DNA of 64,000 bases from Rhea pennata (GCF_028389875.1 NC_084671.1:1062501-1126500), one strand, 5' to 3'. Shown: positions 32,481 through 46,600, counted from the stretch's first letter. Notes: generated by a model not told the origin, from the sequence alone. A program made the numbers and translations.

Positions 32481-35400
32481 TGCACACCTGCAGAAGCAGC
32501 GCTCTGTCCCGAGAAGCACACGGTCTGAACGGGGCTTAACTGAGCGAGCGTGCACCCGTGACCAGGCGGGGAAGCGTTAGGCAATGGATAGAGTAAAGAC
32601 AAGAGGTTTATGTAATGCTGTAAGTGTGCTGTGTAAACAGCAGTTGGGCTTAGCCACATCGTCGGTCACATGCCTTGAGAGGAATACCATTACAGTAAGC
32701 CCTCATTCAATCCCTAACTCACATCTTTGCCGCTCTCATAAATCTTAAGCAATCATACATAAATTCCTTTCCACACATGAAGTTAAGGATCGCAGGTATT
32801 GCAAGCTTTCATACTTTGCATCTTACTCTTCAATGTTGCTCACCAAAAATATCTGCATTGAAAATGCAGCATTTTCTTCCCTCGGGTGCTTTGCACAGCT
32901 CTTGTTGTCACTCCCATGCAAAAGCCTCTGGCCGCAGGGGCAGGCGTGCGGCGCCCGGGCCCCCGGCTGGCAGGGCCGGCCGGAGCGCACCGGCCCCTCT
33001 CCCTCGAGCGGCTGCACCTCCCGCAGCCTCTGCACGGCCAGAGCACGGAGCCAGGCTCTACGACAGCAGGATGCGTTAATGCCTGTAGAGATGTCACCGG
33101 CGTGGTTTTGTCTGATGTTTAACATTTATATCTTTTTGCCTTCCCCTCAGGAAGTCCTTTTTTCACCTGTAAAATTTGTACGTTATTTGTTGTGATTCAG
33201 TTGTGGTGAAATCACGCACTCTTGTTAGTCCTTGCGGTCCGAGGATAGATCTTGTCTTTGGGGTGATCTGAGAAACAACTCACAGGAATCTGCAATACAA
33301 GCTGGGAACACAAAACTATTTTACTCTTGTCTAAGCAAAGACACTTCTTCACTAGCAATGGGAAAAGGCATAAACCTCAGAGCTCACGTGGTGTGCTCTA
33401 GAATGCACTGCACCTTGAGACTTAAGGAAAGGAGAGTTTTATTGTGTCTGTCATTAACTTCTTCATTTGTCTGCTTGAAATAAATTAACTCTTCCCAGAA
33501 CTGCAGACCTCACTTCTTTTATAAGGTCGTTCTCATTAAGCCCTCAATAAAAGTGTATTTGTCTGTTAGCAGGTTCTTGAGGCATAAATACAGCTGCTCA
33601 TCTGACTAACTATTGCTTGTTATTAAAGGGTTATAGTAGGTATGCATGAAGAATAATAAATAGCAAGCTGCTTTGCCTACATCCCTAGACAGCTGTACTG
33701 AGAGCACTTTATTTACCATAATAAAGTGAACTATGCACACCTCCCTCACTAACCCAGTTTCCTTCCGTGAAGGTGGAAGGCAACAGGACTGTTTATCTGT
33801 TCTCACTTGGCAGTAAGCATCCAGATTCTCCGCAGGTAAAAAAGACGCTCAGTATTACTGCTCCCCTCTGTGTTTCTTCCTTACAGCAAAATTTCAATCA
33901 GGGGCGTGGACAACAGCTCCATCAGCCAGTTCTTGTCTTACAAAAACATCTGCACAAGGCCAACGACTGCCAGCTCCCTTAAAGCACTCCCGTATCAGTA
34001 CAACGTAGGTACCGTCCATACCTATCTATGTGCATTAAAAAACTTGAATGACCTTTGTCACTATAATGATCATAAGATCAGAAAGTTGAGTGTTATTTCA
34101 TTTTAATAGATATAATACTATTTTTCTGTTTCTCTGCACCAGTAAATTTAGCTGTGTGAAATCTCAAGGGCCTCATGCATTATAACTACGAATATGAAAT
34201 AGTCCATACAGCTATATTCACTATGTAGTAGTAAGGTTCACAATATCCTAGATATTTCTTGTTGGAATCTCTGCTCTTTTGAAAGTGAAGCAAAACCAAG
34301 AGTGGGTTTTCTGTAGCACATACTCGTTAGCAAGAACATACTGTAACTTGGAATCAGTGTTCAGCTCTCCTAGCACAGCTTGTTTATCTGAGGTTTTAGG
34401 TATTTGGTTTTAAAAAAAAGATTAGTGAAGAATGGGAAAAGTTAATTACCCATAATTATAGCTTCTATAAGGTGTCTACTAATGATGAGAATAAACGGCT
34501 GTGTTCATATAAAAGAATTAGCTTTTAAGAAATTAGTCATTTGGATAGCACTTTTTAAATCCTTCAGATAAGTGATACTTGTCACTGGAACAGTGAACTC
34601 ACTTTCATCTTCCATGTCTGAGGGATGGATGGTTTCTGCTCTCTATGGACATGCAAGATGCACAATTTCTGTCATTCTGCAGCAATCCAGGAAAAATAAA
34701 AAAAAAAAAATTTTTTAAAAAAAAGGAAGAGCAAAGCTGGATCTCTGTGCCCAGAGAGGTGCAGCAATTAGGCTGTGTGGCCAGGAGTCTACCAGCAGAT
34801 GTGGGGGGAAGTCCCCTTCCTCTCCTGGTGACCTTGCACGCTGGTGGCTTGCACGCTGCTGATGCAGGGTGGCCGCTGCACGCTAGCCATGTCTCAGCTG
34901 CGGGGGTTGCTGATGCTGTTGTCGGTTGTGGTACGGTACGAGTATGGTCTTGTTACACTTACGGTCAGAAAAGCTGGCGCATCTGGCTGCACCTAGCCCA
35001 AGCCAGCAGCACTGCTTCCCAAGGAAGCGCGGCACACTGCCGAGTACCTGACGGACACCGCTCGGCCCAGGAGCTTTGCCATTTGCCAGCCCGCCACAGC
35101 AATCCCTCCTGGGTGAGGGAAGTCTTTTCACTGAGAGCCTTTAATAAGGAAGATTAAAAGGAGTATTAAAATTATTGTTTTAGGCAATGAGATGGCACAG
35201 AACAGGCTCAGGGCTCACAAAGCAGGAATGCTCCTACTGGATGCCAGTGCTCGTGAGATCCCGAGCCCTCCTGTGAGGCTGTGCCGGCCTCTCGCTGCTC
35301 TTGCTTGGGGTGCTATGCACCACAAGGCTGGATGTTTTCATTAATAAAATAAAATATCATTTTAAATTGATCTGTCAGTGCAACAATGAATGTCCTGCAG

Positions 35401-35637
35401 AGTTTATTGCCCTTATCTCATGATTTTGTTTATTTGCTGATGTATGTTTGCAGAAGGATGTGACCTAAACTATGAAATATGTTGTTTACTGTACAAAGAC
35501 AGATACTGAGGGATTAGTTAACAATGAAAACAAAACTGACTCTTAAATACATACTTGCATTATTCAGTCACCTCAGCTTCAGAATACCTGGCTGAGTACT
35601 GGAACACTTCACTAAACAATCTGTGAAAGCATCTAGA
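32481..35637. other. Intergenic DNA, nothing recognised
   Basis: Mostly AT-rich unique sequence with a GC-rich patch at 32920-33060. The interval 34740-35160 is of higher complexity, with a 170-codon + frame (34645-35157) that has no recognisable domain and runs through a poly-A tract. It is not annotated as a gene. Confidence 0.5.
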
Positions 35638-35668
35638 AGATAAGAAGTTGCTAAGAAACTTCTTATCT
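35638..35668. repeat. Perfect inverted repeat, 12-bp arms, 7-nt loop
   Basis: The arm agataagaagtt at 35638-35649 is perfectly complementary to 35657-35668. Confidence 0.9.
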
Positions 35669-35924
35669 GTATCCAGCCATACATATGACCAAACTAAATC
35701 ATGTCATACACAATTTCCATTTTTGGCCCCATTAGAAGTGGGGAGCAGTAGGTATGAAGTATTTTTGACTGCAGAAAAACTTCTCCCACAGCCCTGTATA
35801 GTATTCTAATAAGAAAAGAAGACTGCTATTTAATTATATCACATTGCTGAACTGTATTCAAAGCAGTTATCAATAGTCTCTCATACAACTGGGAGACACA
35901 GCAAAGGATCTGTAATGCAGTTCG

Positions 35925-36031
35925 TATTTGTATTAACGACTTGAACATTAAAAGTCAAACTCCACTGGCAAAATTCACAGATGACATCAGGTTGGTTGTA
36001 AGCACTTTGGAGGACAGAATTAGAATTTGAA
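35925..36031 (+). mobile_element. Decayed non-LTR reverse transcriptase fragment (old CR1-like)
   Basis: On the + strand the sequence translates as IND-L, then PLAKFTDD, followed by LVVSTLEDRI before a stop. The spacing of IND-L and F-DD matches the palm motifs of CR1/L2-type reverse transcriptases. The flanks are too decayed to delimit. It is an old insertion, in the opposite orientation to the other CR1 copies here. Confidence 0.55.
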
Positions 36032-38265
36032 GTAATTTCCATAAATTGAAAAAACTGTTAGATGTTTTTGCCTCATATGAGATTTTTAATGCTGTATTAA
36101 ATTTTAATATTTAATTTACCATTACAGAAAAAGAATCTTCTCAGATGGTGAAGTATCCCACTGTCTTCACTAATATGGTGAAAACAAAGTTAAAAACTGA
36201 AGTACATTTGCAAATTGAAATTCTCTGACCATCTTAACATTTTGGTTTGCTTAGTGTTAGAATGCTATTTTACTGATACTAAGGGATTCTTCAAGTTCAC
36301 CCCTTCTTGAGCATTCAAGAACAGACCAAAATGAATAGCAGCATTAATAAGACTATTTGCAATGGATCTGAGCACCAGATGTCTTGTTTGCTGTTTACAA
36401 ATGGGACAATTCTATCCTGTGGAATATATATATAACAACATACATATGCTTTCTGTAATTAAAGTAACATGCGCATTTTTTCCCTTTAAGTATGGATCAG
36501 CTCCTGAAATCATGTCATTCTACTTCTGTTTAGACATGATTCTCCTGTAAGTGACCAGTCACTTGATGAAGAATCTTGGGATCCTAGTGTAGATCCATTA
36601 CCTCTTTCAAGTGATTGATTGCACAGAGAATTAATCCACATTTGTAGTAACTTTTAGTCTGGTCCTCCCAGCATTTTTTTCTTCTATGACTGTATTGGTT
36701 TGGTGTGTGTTTTTTGGTGCAGATGCGGTAAAATGTGACCACTGGAAGCAGTTCTACTGATACACTGCTATTGATGCTCCTGCAGAATCTTCTTATTGGA
36801 ACTACTCATGACAAAATAAAGTCTACAGTAAAAGTACATCCACATTCAGAGAGCGATAGCATTTTCTGCTCTTGGCTCTACTTACGCACTGCGGCCTGCC
36901 AAAAGGCCTGCAGCACTGGCGCTCCAGAGACCTCAGAGCAGCAGGTTTCCCCTCGGGGCGAGGGCTCTGTGTGGGGAGGCCGAGGCCGAGGGGAGCAGCG
37001 TCTGGTCCTGATGGGCGTGCAGTGAGAGCCAGCTTCCTAGCGACTCCTCCAAGGGCTCGTGGCCATATCAGCATTCCTGACTGCACTGACTGACAATATC
37101 AAACGTGGCTTACAGATCAAGTAATATCAGCATCATTCAGTCTTATCTGTTCATTCTCATGAGGTCAGCTGTCAATGCAACCGAGGTTGTTTGTGTGCCA
37201 CGGCTTGGCCTGCAGCCAAACTGGGTGGGGTTATCAGCAGAGGCCAGGTGTTGCAAGAGTTAGTTTGCTCACACATCCACGTTAATCTTGCCCAGCAGCA
37301 GAAGGCCTGAGAGATGAAACGACGTTTAGTGAATGCACTGGTGACACAATAAGCACTCAGCTGCAATGATCCCTCCAACCTTGACCAGCCAGAAACAGCC
37401 TAAGTGCGAGTCCTAAGCAGGGGCACTTCTGAAGCGTTCAGAAAACATGCCACATTGTTAAAGTAGGGAACTTTGATTCAAGAGATTTGAAGTCTATTGA
37501 GGCTGCAGATAACCTCTTATGTTAGTCTGTGCCTGTCATGTGTCTTTGTTTTCTCTCAAAAAAGTATCTCTTGTTGATAAGTTTACCTGAAAATTACTTT
37601 GAAATACTCAAATAGAAGGTGTTACACTCACGTAAAGAACAATAGTTATCACTGAAATTTGAATCTTTTCAGTTACCTAAGACACAGCAAAAGAACTTGT
37701 CTGCTTACCCAGAAAATGCATATATTACGTGAAGGGCAGTGTCAGCTTCAGAGCTGAAGTGATGCCGCCCTTTCAAAAGCCTTGTCTCACATATGCTTCT
37801 CAGATGACTGAGGAGTGAGATTACATAACTGGCACTGAAATGGTTTTCGCTGACCTGCCATGTGGTCATCATCAAGGTTGCCAAATCTGGCACAGTTGTT
37901 TCATAAACTGCCATTGCCCATATGGCGACATAGCTTGCAGAGATTTGCTGATCTTGCAGTCTGCCCAGGGTATTACAAAATAAAGCTCAACTGAGTGGAC
38001 GTTTCCTCTTGTCTAGTTTAATTTCTTTTCTCTTGCAGTCTTAAGGACTTCTTCAGGGGTAGGCTGAGGACCCAAGGTTTGCCTGTCTGCACAGAGCTAG
38101 AAACATTTAGCTTCTTGAAGGAACATCCCCTAAATATTTTGTGAGTTTGTACCAAGTGCTTAAAATTGTGTGTATTTTGAGAGCTTCTGCCAGCCTAATA
38201 ACATTATCATTCTTGATAAAACTATGTAGAGGCAGATTCAGACACATACCTGTGTGGGAACTTTC
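36032..38265. other. Intergenic DNA, nothing recognised
   Basis: AT-rich unique-looking sequence with a moderately GC-rich patch at 36880-37030. No gene or further repeat recognised. Confidence 0.5.
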
Positions 38266-38335
38266 ATAGAAACGTAGAATCATAGAATCAGTAAGGTTGG
38301 AAGGGACCTCTGGAGAGGTCCGTCTTGTACAGCTC
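38266..38335 (-). mobile_element. CR1 3'-end fragment
   Basis: On the + strand it begins with the CR1 terminal motif (catagaat-type words at 38278-38290), followed by gttggaagggacctctggag at 38296-38315, the conserved CR1 3' end. It is truncated after about 70 bp. Confidence 0.85.
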
Positions 38336-39236
38336 ATATCATTGATTCCTTTGACCATGAATGCCAAAAAGAAAAGCAGGTGAAAGACCTTGCTGGTTAC
38401 TCTATACCTTGAAGGGTTTTAAAGCTTTGATTGTTCATTGACTGTTGTGTGATCCTTGTTAAACCTGGAGATGCAAACTGCAGCTTGTCTTTTAAAGCCA
38501 TTGTCATCAGAGTAACATTGTCTTTTTAAAAGTCTCCTTCAGTGTTAGCTGATCTGGCTCAGGGTCATCAGGGACAACACAGGATGGACAACGAGTCAGT
38601 CAGCAACTCCTCGTTGATTTGTCAGGCAAGATGTGAATTTATATAAACGTTCCTGGAGGTAGAATAAGTGGTATTCATCCATAGCTCTGTTTGGTTTGTT
38701 GCAATTAATGTTCCTAAATTGGCATCTCACTTTTGTAGCCAATGTAAATGTTCACAGCACATAGCTTGAAGCAGCAAAAAAGGAGACTTTGGGTGTAAAT
38801 ACATTCATTTGCAAACAGCTGCTGTGATTTAAGACCTTATTTTCTTCATCCTTCTTGCAACTGGAGGTTACTACCCCAAAAGAAATCTGATAGAAAAGGA
38901 ACCTATGGACACCCTTAAGTGCAAAGGTAGCTCCCTTACCTCTGATTGATGAAGGGTGTTTGAGCTAGCTTGTCTAACTTTGTACTGAGGTGGCCCACAG
39001 AGCTGTCATTGTTTCTATGATGCAGAGCAAATTGTAGGTGTGGTAATTTTCAGCCAGGGATGATAAAGTCTTCAGCTGTTTCATCTGAATCCAGAAGTGA
39101 ACATATTGCCTGTGTTGTTTTTACCATGTAAAGACAAATAAAGTTGGTAAATGGAAAGAGTTTTTACCTTGTTAGAGGCTGTAAGTTAATTTGAACTATA
39201 AGAAAGCAAGAACCAGCAGCTATGAAAACCTTAGTT
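38336..39236. other. Spacer between CR1 copies, nothing recognised
   Basis: Average-composition unique sequence. No gene supported. Confidence 0.5.
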
Positions 39237-39735
39237 CACACAGAATCAGACCACAGCTGAGGTTGGAAGGGACCTTTAGAGATCATCTAGTCAAACTCCC
39301 ACTGCTCCAGCAGGGTCACCTACAGCAGGTTGCGCAGGACCCTGTGTAGATGGCTTTTGAATATCTCCAACGATGGAGACTCCACCACCTCTGGGCAACC
39401 TGTTCCAATGCTCTGTCACTCTCACAGAAAAGAAGTTTTTCCTTGTGTTCAGATGGAACTGCCCGTGTTTCAGTTTGTGCCTATCGCCCCTTTCCCTGTC
39501 ACTGGGCACCACTGAAAAGAGTCGGACCCATCCTCTTGACACCCTCCCTTTAGATACTTACACACATTGATCAGATCCTGCTGGAGCCTTCTCTTCTCCA
39601 GGCTGAGCAGTCTCAGCTCTCTCAGCCTTTCCTCACAGGAGAGATGCTCCAGTCCCTTCATCATCTTAGTAGCCCTTCGCTGGATTTGTTCCAGTAGCTC
39701 TGTACCTCTTGTACTGGGGAGCCCAGAACTAAGTT
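39237..39735 (-). mobile_element. CR1 LINE 3' fragment
   Basis: On the + strand it begins with the conserved 3' end (gttggaagggacctttagag near 39261). Read on the minus strand it covers the C-terminal part of ORF2 in two frames: 39664-39470 carries the [20 protein letters not shown] motif, and 39542-39291 carries the following HKLKHG and EHWNRLPRG segment. A frameshift separates them, so the copy is inactive. Truncated 5' near 39735. Confidence 0.92.
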
Positions 39736-42700
39736 GTGATTAGGATTTGTCAAAATGTACCACAAATCACTGTTTAATAGATAATTAGAAACTTTGATTA
39801 AAAAGCATTCTGAGGAAAAATTTCATACTGTCCATTGAAAACTATAAAACCCTCTGAAAGTTAATTTGTCTTTTCCCTATGCTTGAGCCAATTTTTCCTG
39901 TTAATGAATGGAGTAAGTATTTTCCCCTGCTTTGTAGTATACATGGAAACAGGTCCACTTCTCTTGCTCATCTATCAGTCTCTTCCATATGCCAGTTCCA
40001 CTGTAATATCTATATAATGGTCTCGTCTTGGAAGCAAAAGACTCGCTGGTTTGCTGGAGACACTTATTCCTCCATAATGTTCACGGGGACTCCTGCCAAT
40101 GAGAATATAATAACTGCTTTGGTTTTAGTCAGATTTCCTTCCCTAGATACTTTGTCATTCTTTAAAATAAGGATGTGTTTCTACCGTTATTATTTGGGGA
40201 AAAAAAATCTTGAGACCTTAATAACTACCAATAGCATAAGCAGTTTTACACTAAAAATCTGAGGCCAAAGGCTGACTGTTACAGAGTGCCTCACATGGAA
40301 GAAAAGATCACAATCTACTGACCTGCAAGCATCACTTTCTGCTTCTTTAGGACTTCTGGTAATCTCCTATCTCACTTAGGAAATATGATAAGATCATAGT
40401 TGAAAGTAATATGGCCGAAAGCACTCATTCCTCACTGCCACATAACCAGAAGAGAAACTCTTTGCTCTTGGTCAGAAAATGGAGGAACAAACTAACTGAT
40501 AAATTAAAGAATGAAAACTCTCTAAATATAATGTTTTGCTGTACCTGAACATTACTGCCAGCAGAGCTAATACTGCAATGTGACACAATACTATGGGTCA
40601 ATGAGGAAAATACATTTTTCTGCAAAAGGGCTTTTGCGGCAGACAGGATGTTTGTTTTTAGAATTAGTCATCAGTTTCACTTCATGCTGATTTTTCATCA
40701 ACATACAATAGCAGTGTTTCCATGCAACTACTACCAAGATTACATTTATGGTTCAACAAGCTGTTTCATTACACCTACATATAAACTGCCTTCTACACGT
40801 TATTAATAGATAAGCATTCTTTCTTCATTTCTTATGCTTATCTAAAATCGTGGCTTTTTATTTAAGCTGTTACTGCCATAAATGAAAGAGGGTTGATGTT
40901 TATGAAAAATATAGAGACAGACTTGAGATTTTGGCAGATTAGGCATGTATGGTACCTTTGACTATAAACATGTATACATGAGCAGGATAAAAACATATAA
41001 TTGGACACATTATTTATGAAGAAAAATAGAGTGGTATTATGACACCAGCACAAATGTGATCACATGTAATGAGTTCTGGCAGCATGAGCTATTTTTACAG
41101 TAGTGATAAGATCTCTGGAAGGACATTGCTTGGAAATATTGTGCTATATCAGATTCTGAACTTCTTTCTGTGCATTTGTCACCTTGTCCCCCTTTTTTTT
41201 AAAAAAAAATATTTATACCTACCAGCAACTGCTATTATTTCTTGCAAATGGAACTTGGGTATTCTGCATTTGAGAAGGTGAATCTTTTCGCAGAGGAGAG
41301 TTACAGTAAGGCTACATTTCCCAAAGACGTGCATGTTCCACTTGCGACGGAGACAGGCAGGAAAAGGATGACTCTGCACAAACCCCTCGTTACTCAGGAA
41401 GTAGTTGGCAGGACGGCGGTTGCTCAGCTGGTTGAGTCGGGGCAAAACCAACTCACACTACTACAGGCATATCCAATTACAGCTTTCAGCTGTACCTTTG
41501 GCCTGATTCACTTCACAATTTGTCTTATCAGTTTCTTTCTGATTATCTGGCTGTTGAGCACATGGAGTAGTTTCACTTATGATAAAACTAGTCTACCCAT
41601 GGAGTTACCCCAAGTGGCTATCTCGTTTAACTCCATATGTAGACATTTTGATTCTAGAATAAGAATACCTAATCCCATGGATTAAGATAAACAGAAATTA
41701 GTAGTCTTGTTTCAGATATGTATTGACACATGGAATTATCAGGAATGACTCAAGGTGCAAACCAGTTAGCTATTGTATTTAAATATTGTAGTAATACCAG
41801 CTTATTTTTAATTAAGAGTTTTGAAAGTTCTTTTCTCTCTTTTAAATCTGAATCTTCTGTAGTATAGAACCTAGGAAAATAAGTCTGCATTTATAAACAA
41901 CCACATAACCAGGACACAAAAATGTGCAACTTCTTGCACAGCTGTTTGGGCAGAGCCTGAGAGGAAAATACCTTATTACAGTAATGTGTTTCATTGCCTC
42001 CTGCTCACTGGTTAGGGTTACTGATACTCGAAACAGGGAGGAAGGGCGAAATAGGAGAAGCAAAGATAGTTGGACAGAGATTTTCAACCACTCATTGCCA
42101 GAATGTGGATAGATTTTCAAAAGTAGTCAGCAGCTTCCACTGTTATTCTTAAAACCAGTTTATATGCACTATGTAAATCTCTCTTGTTGATTTTTGGTTA
42201 AAGTTTGCCAGCAGATTTTTAAGTCTGAGGACAGAATATATTCCTTTGCAGTGCTGAATGTACTACCACAATTTAATAGCAGCAGTCCAATTTAAACAAG
42301 GAGAACTAAAGTTGCTGTATCAGAACAAAAACTTCTCAGAGTTTGCTATGCAGTATATACACTATTCCAACACGTATAAACTTTAAAATACAAACACTTA
42401 ATTTTTTATGCTTCTCCTTCCTCAACCCTCCCAAATGAACCCCAAACAACCTACAGTCTTTCTTTTGGTGACCCCAGAATGAGACTTCCTTATATGCTAC
42501 TTAATTAAAAACTAATTCAAGCCTAGAAATATTACTCAGTTTCACACATTTAAGATGAATAAACATGGGAAAATTCCTCCAGATTTATCTAGTGAAATGC
42601 CAGAACATGCTTCACTGTAATTCAGGCTTCCAGATGGATATGCCTTGTACTTTGGACTCTTAGAGATTATTTTATCCTCTTAGTTTCCCCAGTAATTATT

Positions 42701-45580
42701 CTGCCATTACACTAAGGAATGGTGCTAATATTAGTGTCACATACTAATAGTATGTGACTGGGAGAACAGTAGCTCTTCCTCAAATGACTTTGAACCTTCC
42801 CAGTTTAACCTGTTTTTCATTGAATTATGAACTAGTTAAGCCATTAAAACTTTAGGGAATTATAATATATATCTATTATATCCAGGTAACATTTCAGATG
42901 TGAGGAAGTATAATGGCTTTTGTCCAGTATTCTTGGCTTCACGGCTTCCCATAGCGTTTTCTCAGCAGCAATGCTGAATTAAGATATTCTCTACCCTTCC
43001 AGTTCTGCTGAAAACACAGGTCAATTCACTGTTCATTCAGTTCACTGTGTTTGGCTCCAGGGGCCCATAAGCAGGTAAGAACCACCCACAAGAGAAGGAC
43101 CTGCTCTCATTGCAGACCCACTGATGGTTGTAGGGCCATTTTACAGCAGGGACCTACAAACTGTGAGAGCACAGCGGAAGGTGAGAAGTTCTTTAGTGAG
43201 CAATGCCCTGGAGGAAAGGGGAAAAAAGGTACCTGGAACGCTGTCCTCATGTTAGAATGAAAGGTGTTACATAAATATACATTATGATATTATTACAATC
43301 ACCTTTATCTCACAAAGCCTGAATGCCAAACTATGACATTTAGTGTTATTTGTAGCCTCAAGATTCAATTATCACCATACCTATCTAGTAAATGGCAGAG
43401 AACTATGATCTCAGAGGAGTCTGGCTTTCATAGTCACAAAAGCTCCCTATGCATTTAATAAAAATGATTTAAATGAATAGTAACTAACAGAAGCCAGAGA
43501 AAATCTGAATGAAGGCTCTCATTTCTTTCCACCTGAGCATTACTGAGGTTCAGATTTCAGATACAAGCATATTCACACACACTCACCTAATTCTGAGCAT
43601 ATTTTCAAGGGGTCTGTTTTAATTGAAGCCATGCATTTCCTACAGACGCTAGCTCTATTTCATCTACAGAGCTCAGGCTTTCTAAAATTCACATCTCGCA
43701 AACACTACCTAAACAGTGTATACCTTGCAACCCCTCACATCATTTTTCTGTTCCGTAAGTATAACACAATTTGTCTATAAAATACTGATCCTAAATAAGC
43801 TCAGTTGTATTTAGTCGGCTCTTGGGAGGTTATTTATCCCTGTGCTAACACTGGCCTTGGCTGGGAGTTAATTCCAGAGCTGTTAAGTGATTCAGCTGTG
43901 CCTCTCTTAAGGAGGAGTACCAGCAGAGCTGGTCAGAAGGTCCCTTTAGAAACACCAGAACATCTTTTGACTATTTTCATAGTACTAAACCTTGGTGTTA
44001 TCCAGAGATACTTCCATGGTACTGACATTTTAGATAATATCATATGTGTTACTGATTAAAACCACACTTAAGTTTAATCTTTAACTATAACTAGTAAAAT
44101 ACATTTTTGGAGAAAATAGACACTGCATTGTAGTTGATGCTTACATGGACAAAGGTGATAATAATAATAACAGAAGAAGGCAAGGACCTGATCTTTCCAA
44201 ACTATGCAGAGAAATAATCTTTTTCTTTTATGAGCAGTTTTACTGGATGACCAGAGGTACTCAATACAGTAAAAGCTAGTTACATATGTAAATATTGTAC
44301 TATAAATTGCATAATAACCCAATTCATACTTTTATTTTGAGGACTTCATGATACTATCAAATGATCTTGGAATTTGAAATGAGTTGATAATTTTTAAGAT
44401 CAGATTAATACTATCAATTGTTTGATAATTATATTTTGCCTAGATTCTGTTGCATTGCATTGGCTCCATGTTGCCCAGATGGATTTCATTTCAGGACAAT
44501 TTTCAGTTATTCCTGAGAGATTCTAAACCACAGTGCCATTGACGAAGTACAAGAGTCTAACATTGTGTGTGCTTCATAATTCAAAAATGATGTGGTCAGT
44601 AATCTTATGATGTATTTAATGAAATATCTGAACTCTTAGCCTGTGATTTTCAACCTTCTCAATTTACAGATCCCTGCAATGGTCCATACCCCTGCACAGG
44701 GAAAAAGGACTTGAAGTTTGTAGCAACAAGTCCATGGGAAGTAACTAAAAAAATCATAGACTCCAAAGCTCTAAAAACATTACTGCAGACTAACTATCTA
44801 GAACTGGTCAATAACAAGAGAGATTAATATATGTAGCAACTGACTGAGACTTGAGAAGTAATTTTACACATGTAAACAGTGTAACAACAGTTGTTACTTT
44901 CAACATGATATACTTCCTTCTTTAGAAATAGTAGCAATTAATAGCATAGTGTAGGAAGAAAAAAAATATATGGTCCAATTTTATTCTGTCACTGAAGAAA
45001 AAAATCTGAATTCAATAATGAACTTTAAACCAACATGGCAATGTATTGTCTGCTCTTTATAAATCTGCTACTGCCATGTCAGTGGAAAGTGCAATTTAAT
45101 TAATTTATTCGTGGGTTTAATAGATCAGTGATGAAGATAAGCAAATGCATATTGCACCAAAAACCTTAGAGCAGTGTGAGCAAAGTATAACAGCAGAATA
45201 AGAAAATATTTTTTCAGTGATACTGTAGTAGTCTTTCAAACAATTTTTATAGCTGTTTTTAAAGATAACTTGGGCAACATTTGATGACTGGCAAGTGTTT
45301 TGGCCTAAAGGTGAGAGCACGCGCTGTATGCAGGTGATTTGCTAGCTTTGCCTCCAGAGTACCTGTAGCAGGGGCTATATAGAGATATGTAGCTACTTAC
45401 TGGCTATATAGAGATCACCTATGCTTGAGCTGAGCACTGACTGAGAGCAAACTCATTCATGGAGCATGTGGTAACAAGGACTTGTAGACATCTTTTCCAC
45501 TTTTTCAAAGAATTGCTCTGGAAAAAAAAAAAGATGACATGTAGGTTTGCCACAAGTCGAGGATAATGTGGTTAGCAGGC
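39736..45580. other. AT-rich gene desert, nothing recognised
   Basis: About 5.8 kb of AT-rich DNA without a recognised repeat family or gene. Small inverted repeat at 42736-42758 (10-bp arms, 3-nt loop). A 145-codon ATG frame at 41248-41685 contains a hydrophobic stretch but no known domain and is not annotated. Confidence 0.5.
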
Positions 45581-46600
45581 AGTCTAGGATAGACAGGTGG
45601 CCAAAGCCCAGCCCTCAGAGTTGAAAGCAAAACAAAATACACAAGCAGCCTCCAGGTTGACCTCTGCGGCCTTGGGCCTTGCACTTGGCATCAGCCTGCA
45701 GCTGACAACGGTTGCAGGGGAGCAGGCAGAAACCAGGCGGAGGCCCAGCCAGCCAGGGTCCTGCCTGGGGACTCTCAACGACCGGGCACAGGGCCTGGCC
45801 GTCAGCCGTGCTGGGCGCAGGGAGTGCCGGCGTTTGGGTACGCGATACGTACCAGGAAGTCGTGGCTTGCTGCTCGCTTCCATTAATGGACGCGTCACCC
45901 TGTGTCTGAAGTCACAGCAAGGCGCTGGGGCAGGTGTTTCCAGTAGAAACAGTCTAAAATGAGGCCAGATCCTCGGCAGAGCTGGTGGGATGCAGTCTTT
46001 GTGTTCATCTGGAGATACTGCGTTTGCTATGACTTACGCGAGCAGCAGGTTTAAGCTCCTGAAAGCACAGGGTCATCAGAGACACAGCACACGCTCAAGC
46101 TCGATCCAGCACCGCAAATCCCCAACAGTGAATTCTGGCAAAAATAGTTTAAGTAGAATTTGGTCTCTGCCAGAACTATTTAGTAATAACAGAACATTGC
46201 TCACAAAACATATTTCAAAGCTTTTTGTCTTGGCCTGCAAAGACCTGTTTTACCAAGCACTGTGTTTACACTGGGTTTGTAAACACAATGGTGCAGCAGA
46301 AAGGATCTACGTGCCACAACTAACTGGATGAACACCGAGAAGAGCAAAGCACGGGCCATTATGGCAGAGCAGAGATCGGGAGGTGCCGAGATCGCTCACA
46401 ACGTTTTCTCGAAAGGAACGCCTGCTCGACGCCCACAAGCGGTGGCCAACAGCCAGTCCCCGTGACCCGGCCCCCAGGCTGAGCTGTTTTAGCAGGCCGC
46501 AAAACACAGGTAGCCCCAACGCGCAGCAACTGCCGCATCTCCAGCGGGCCAGGCTGCAGAGGGACGGGGAAGCGCAGAGCGGCGGCGTCCCGAAGAGCCC
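45581..46600. other. Upstream flank of RAP2B
   Basis: Composition rises from mixed (45590-45960) through AT-rich (45990-46320) to GC-rich approaching the RAP2B island. No gene recognised. Confidence 0.5.

Noticed and set aside
34645-35157. 170-codon + ORF near 35 kb as a gene or retroviral remnant
   Set aside because: Runs through a poly-A tract, shows no retroviral or cellular domain, and has no LTR-like flanks.
41415-41455. tRNA A-box-like stretch (TTGCTCAGCTGGTTGAGT)
   Set aside because: No matching B-box (GGTTCRANNCC), acceptor stem or anticodon arm could be folded around it.
41248-41685. 145-codon ATG ORF with one transmembrane-like stretch
   Set aside because: No recognisable family, no promoter or splice context. 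An ORF of this length is not surprising in 64 kb.
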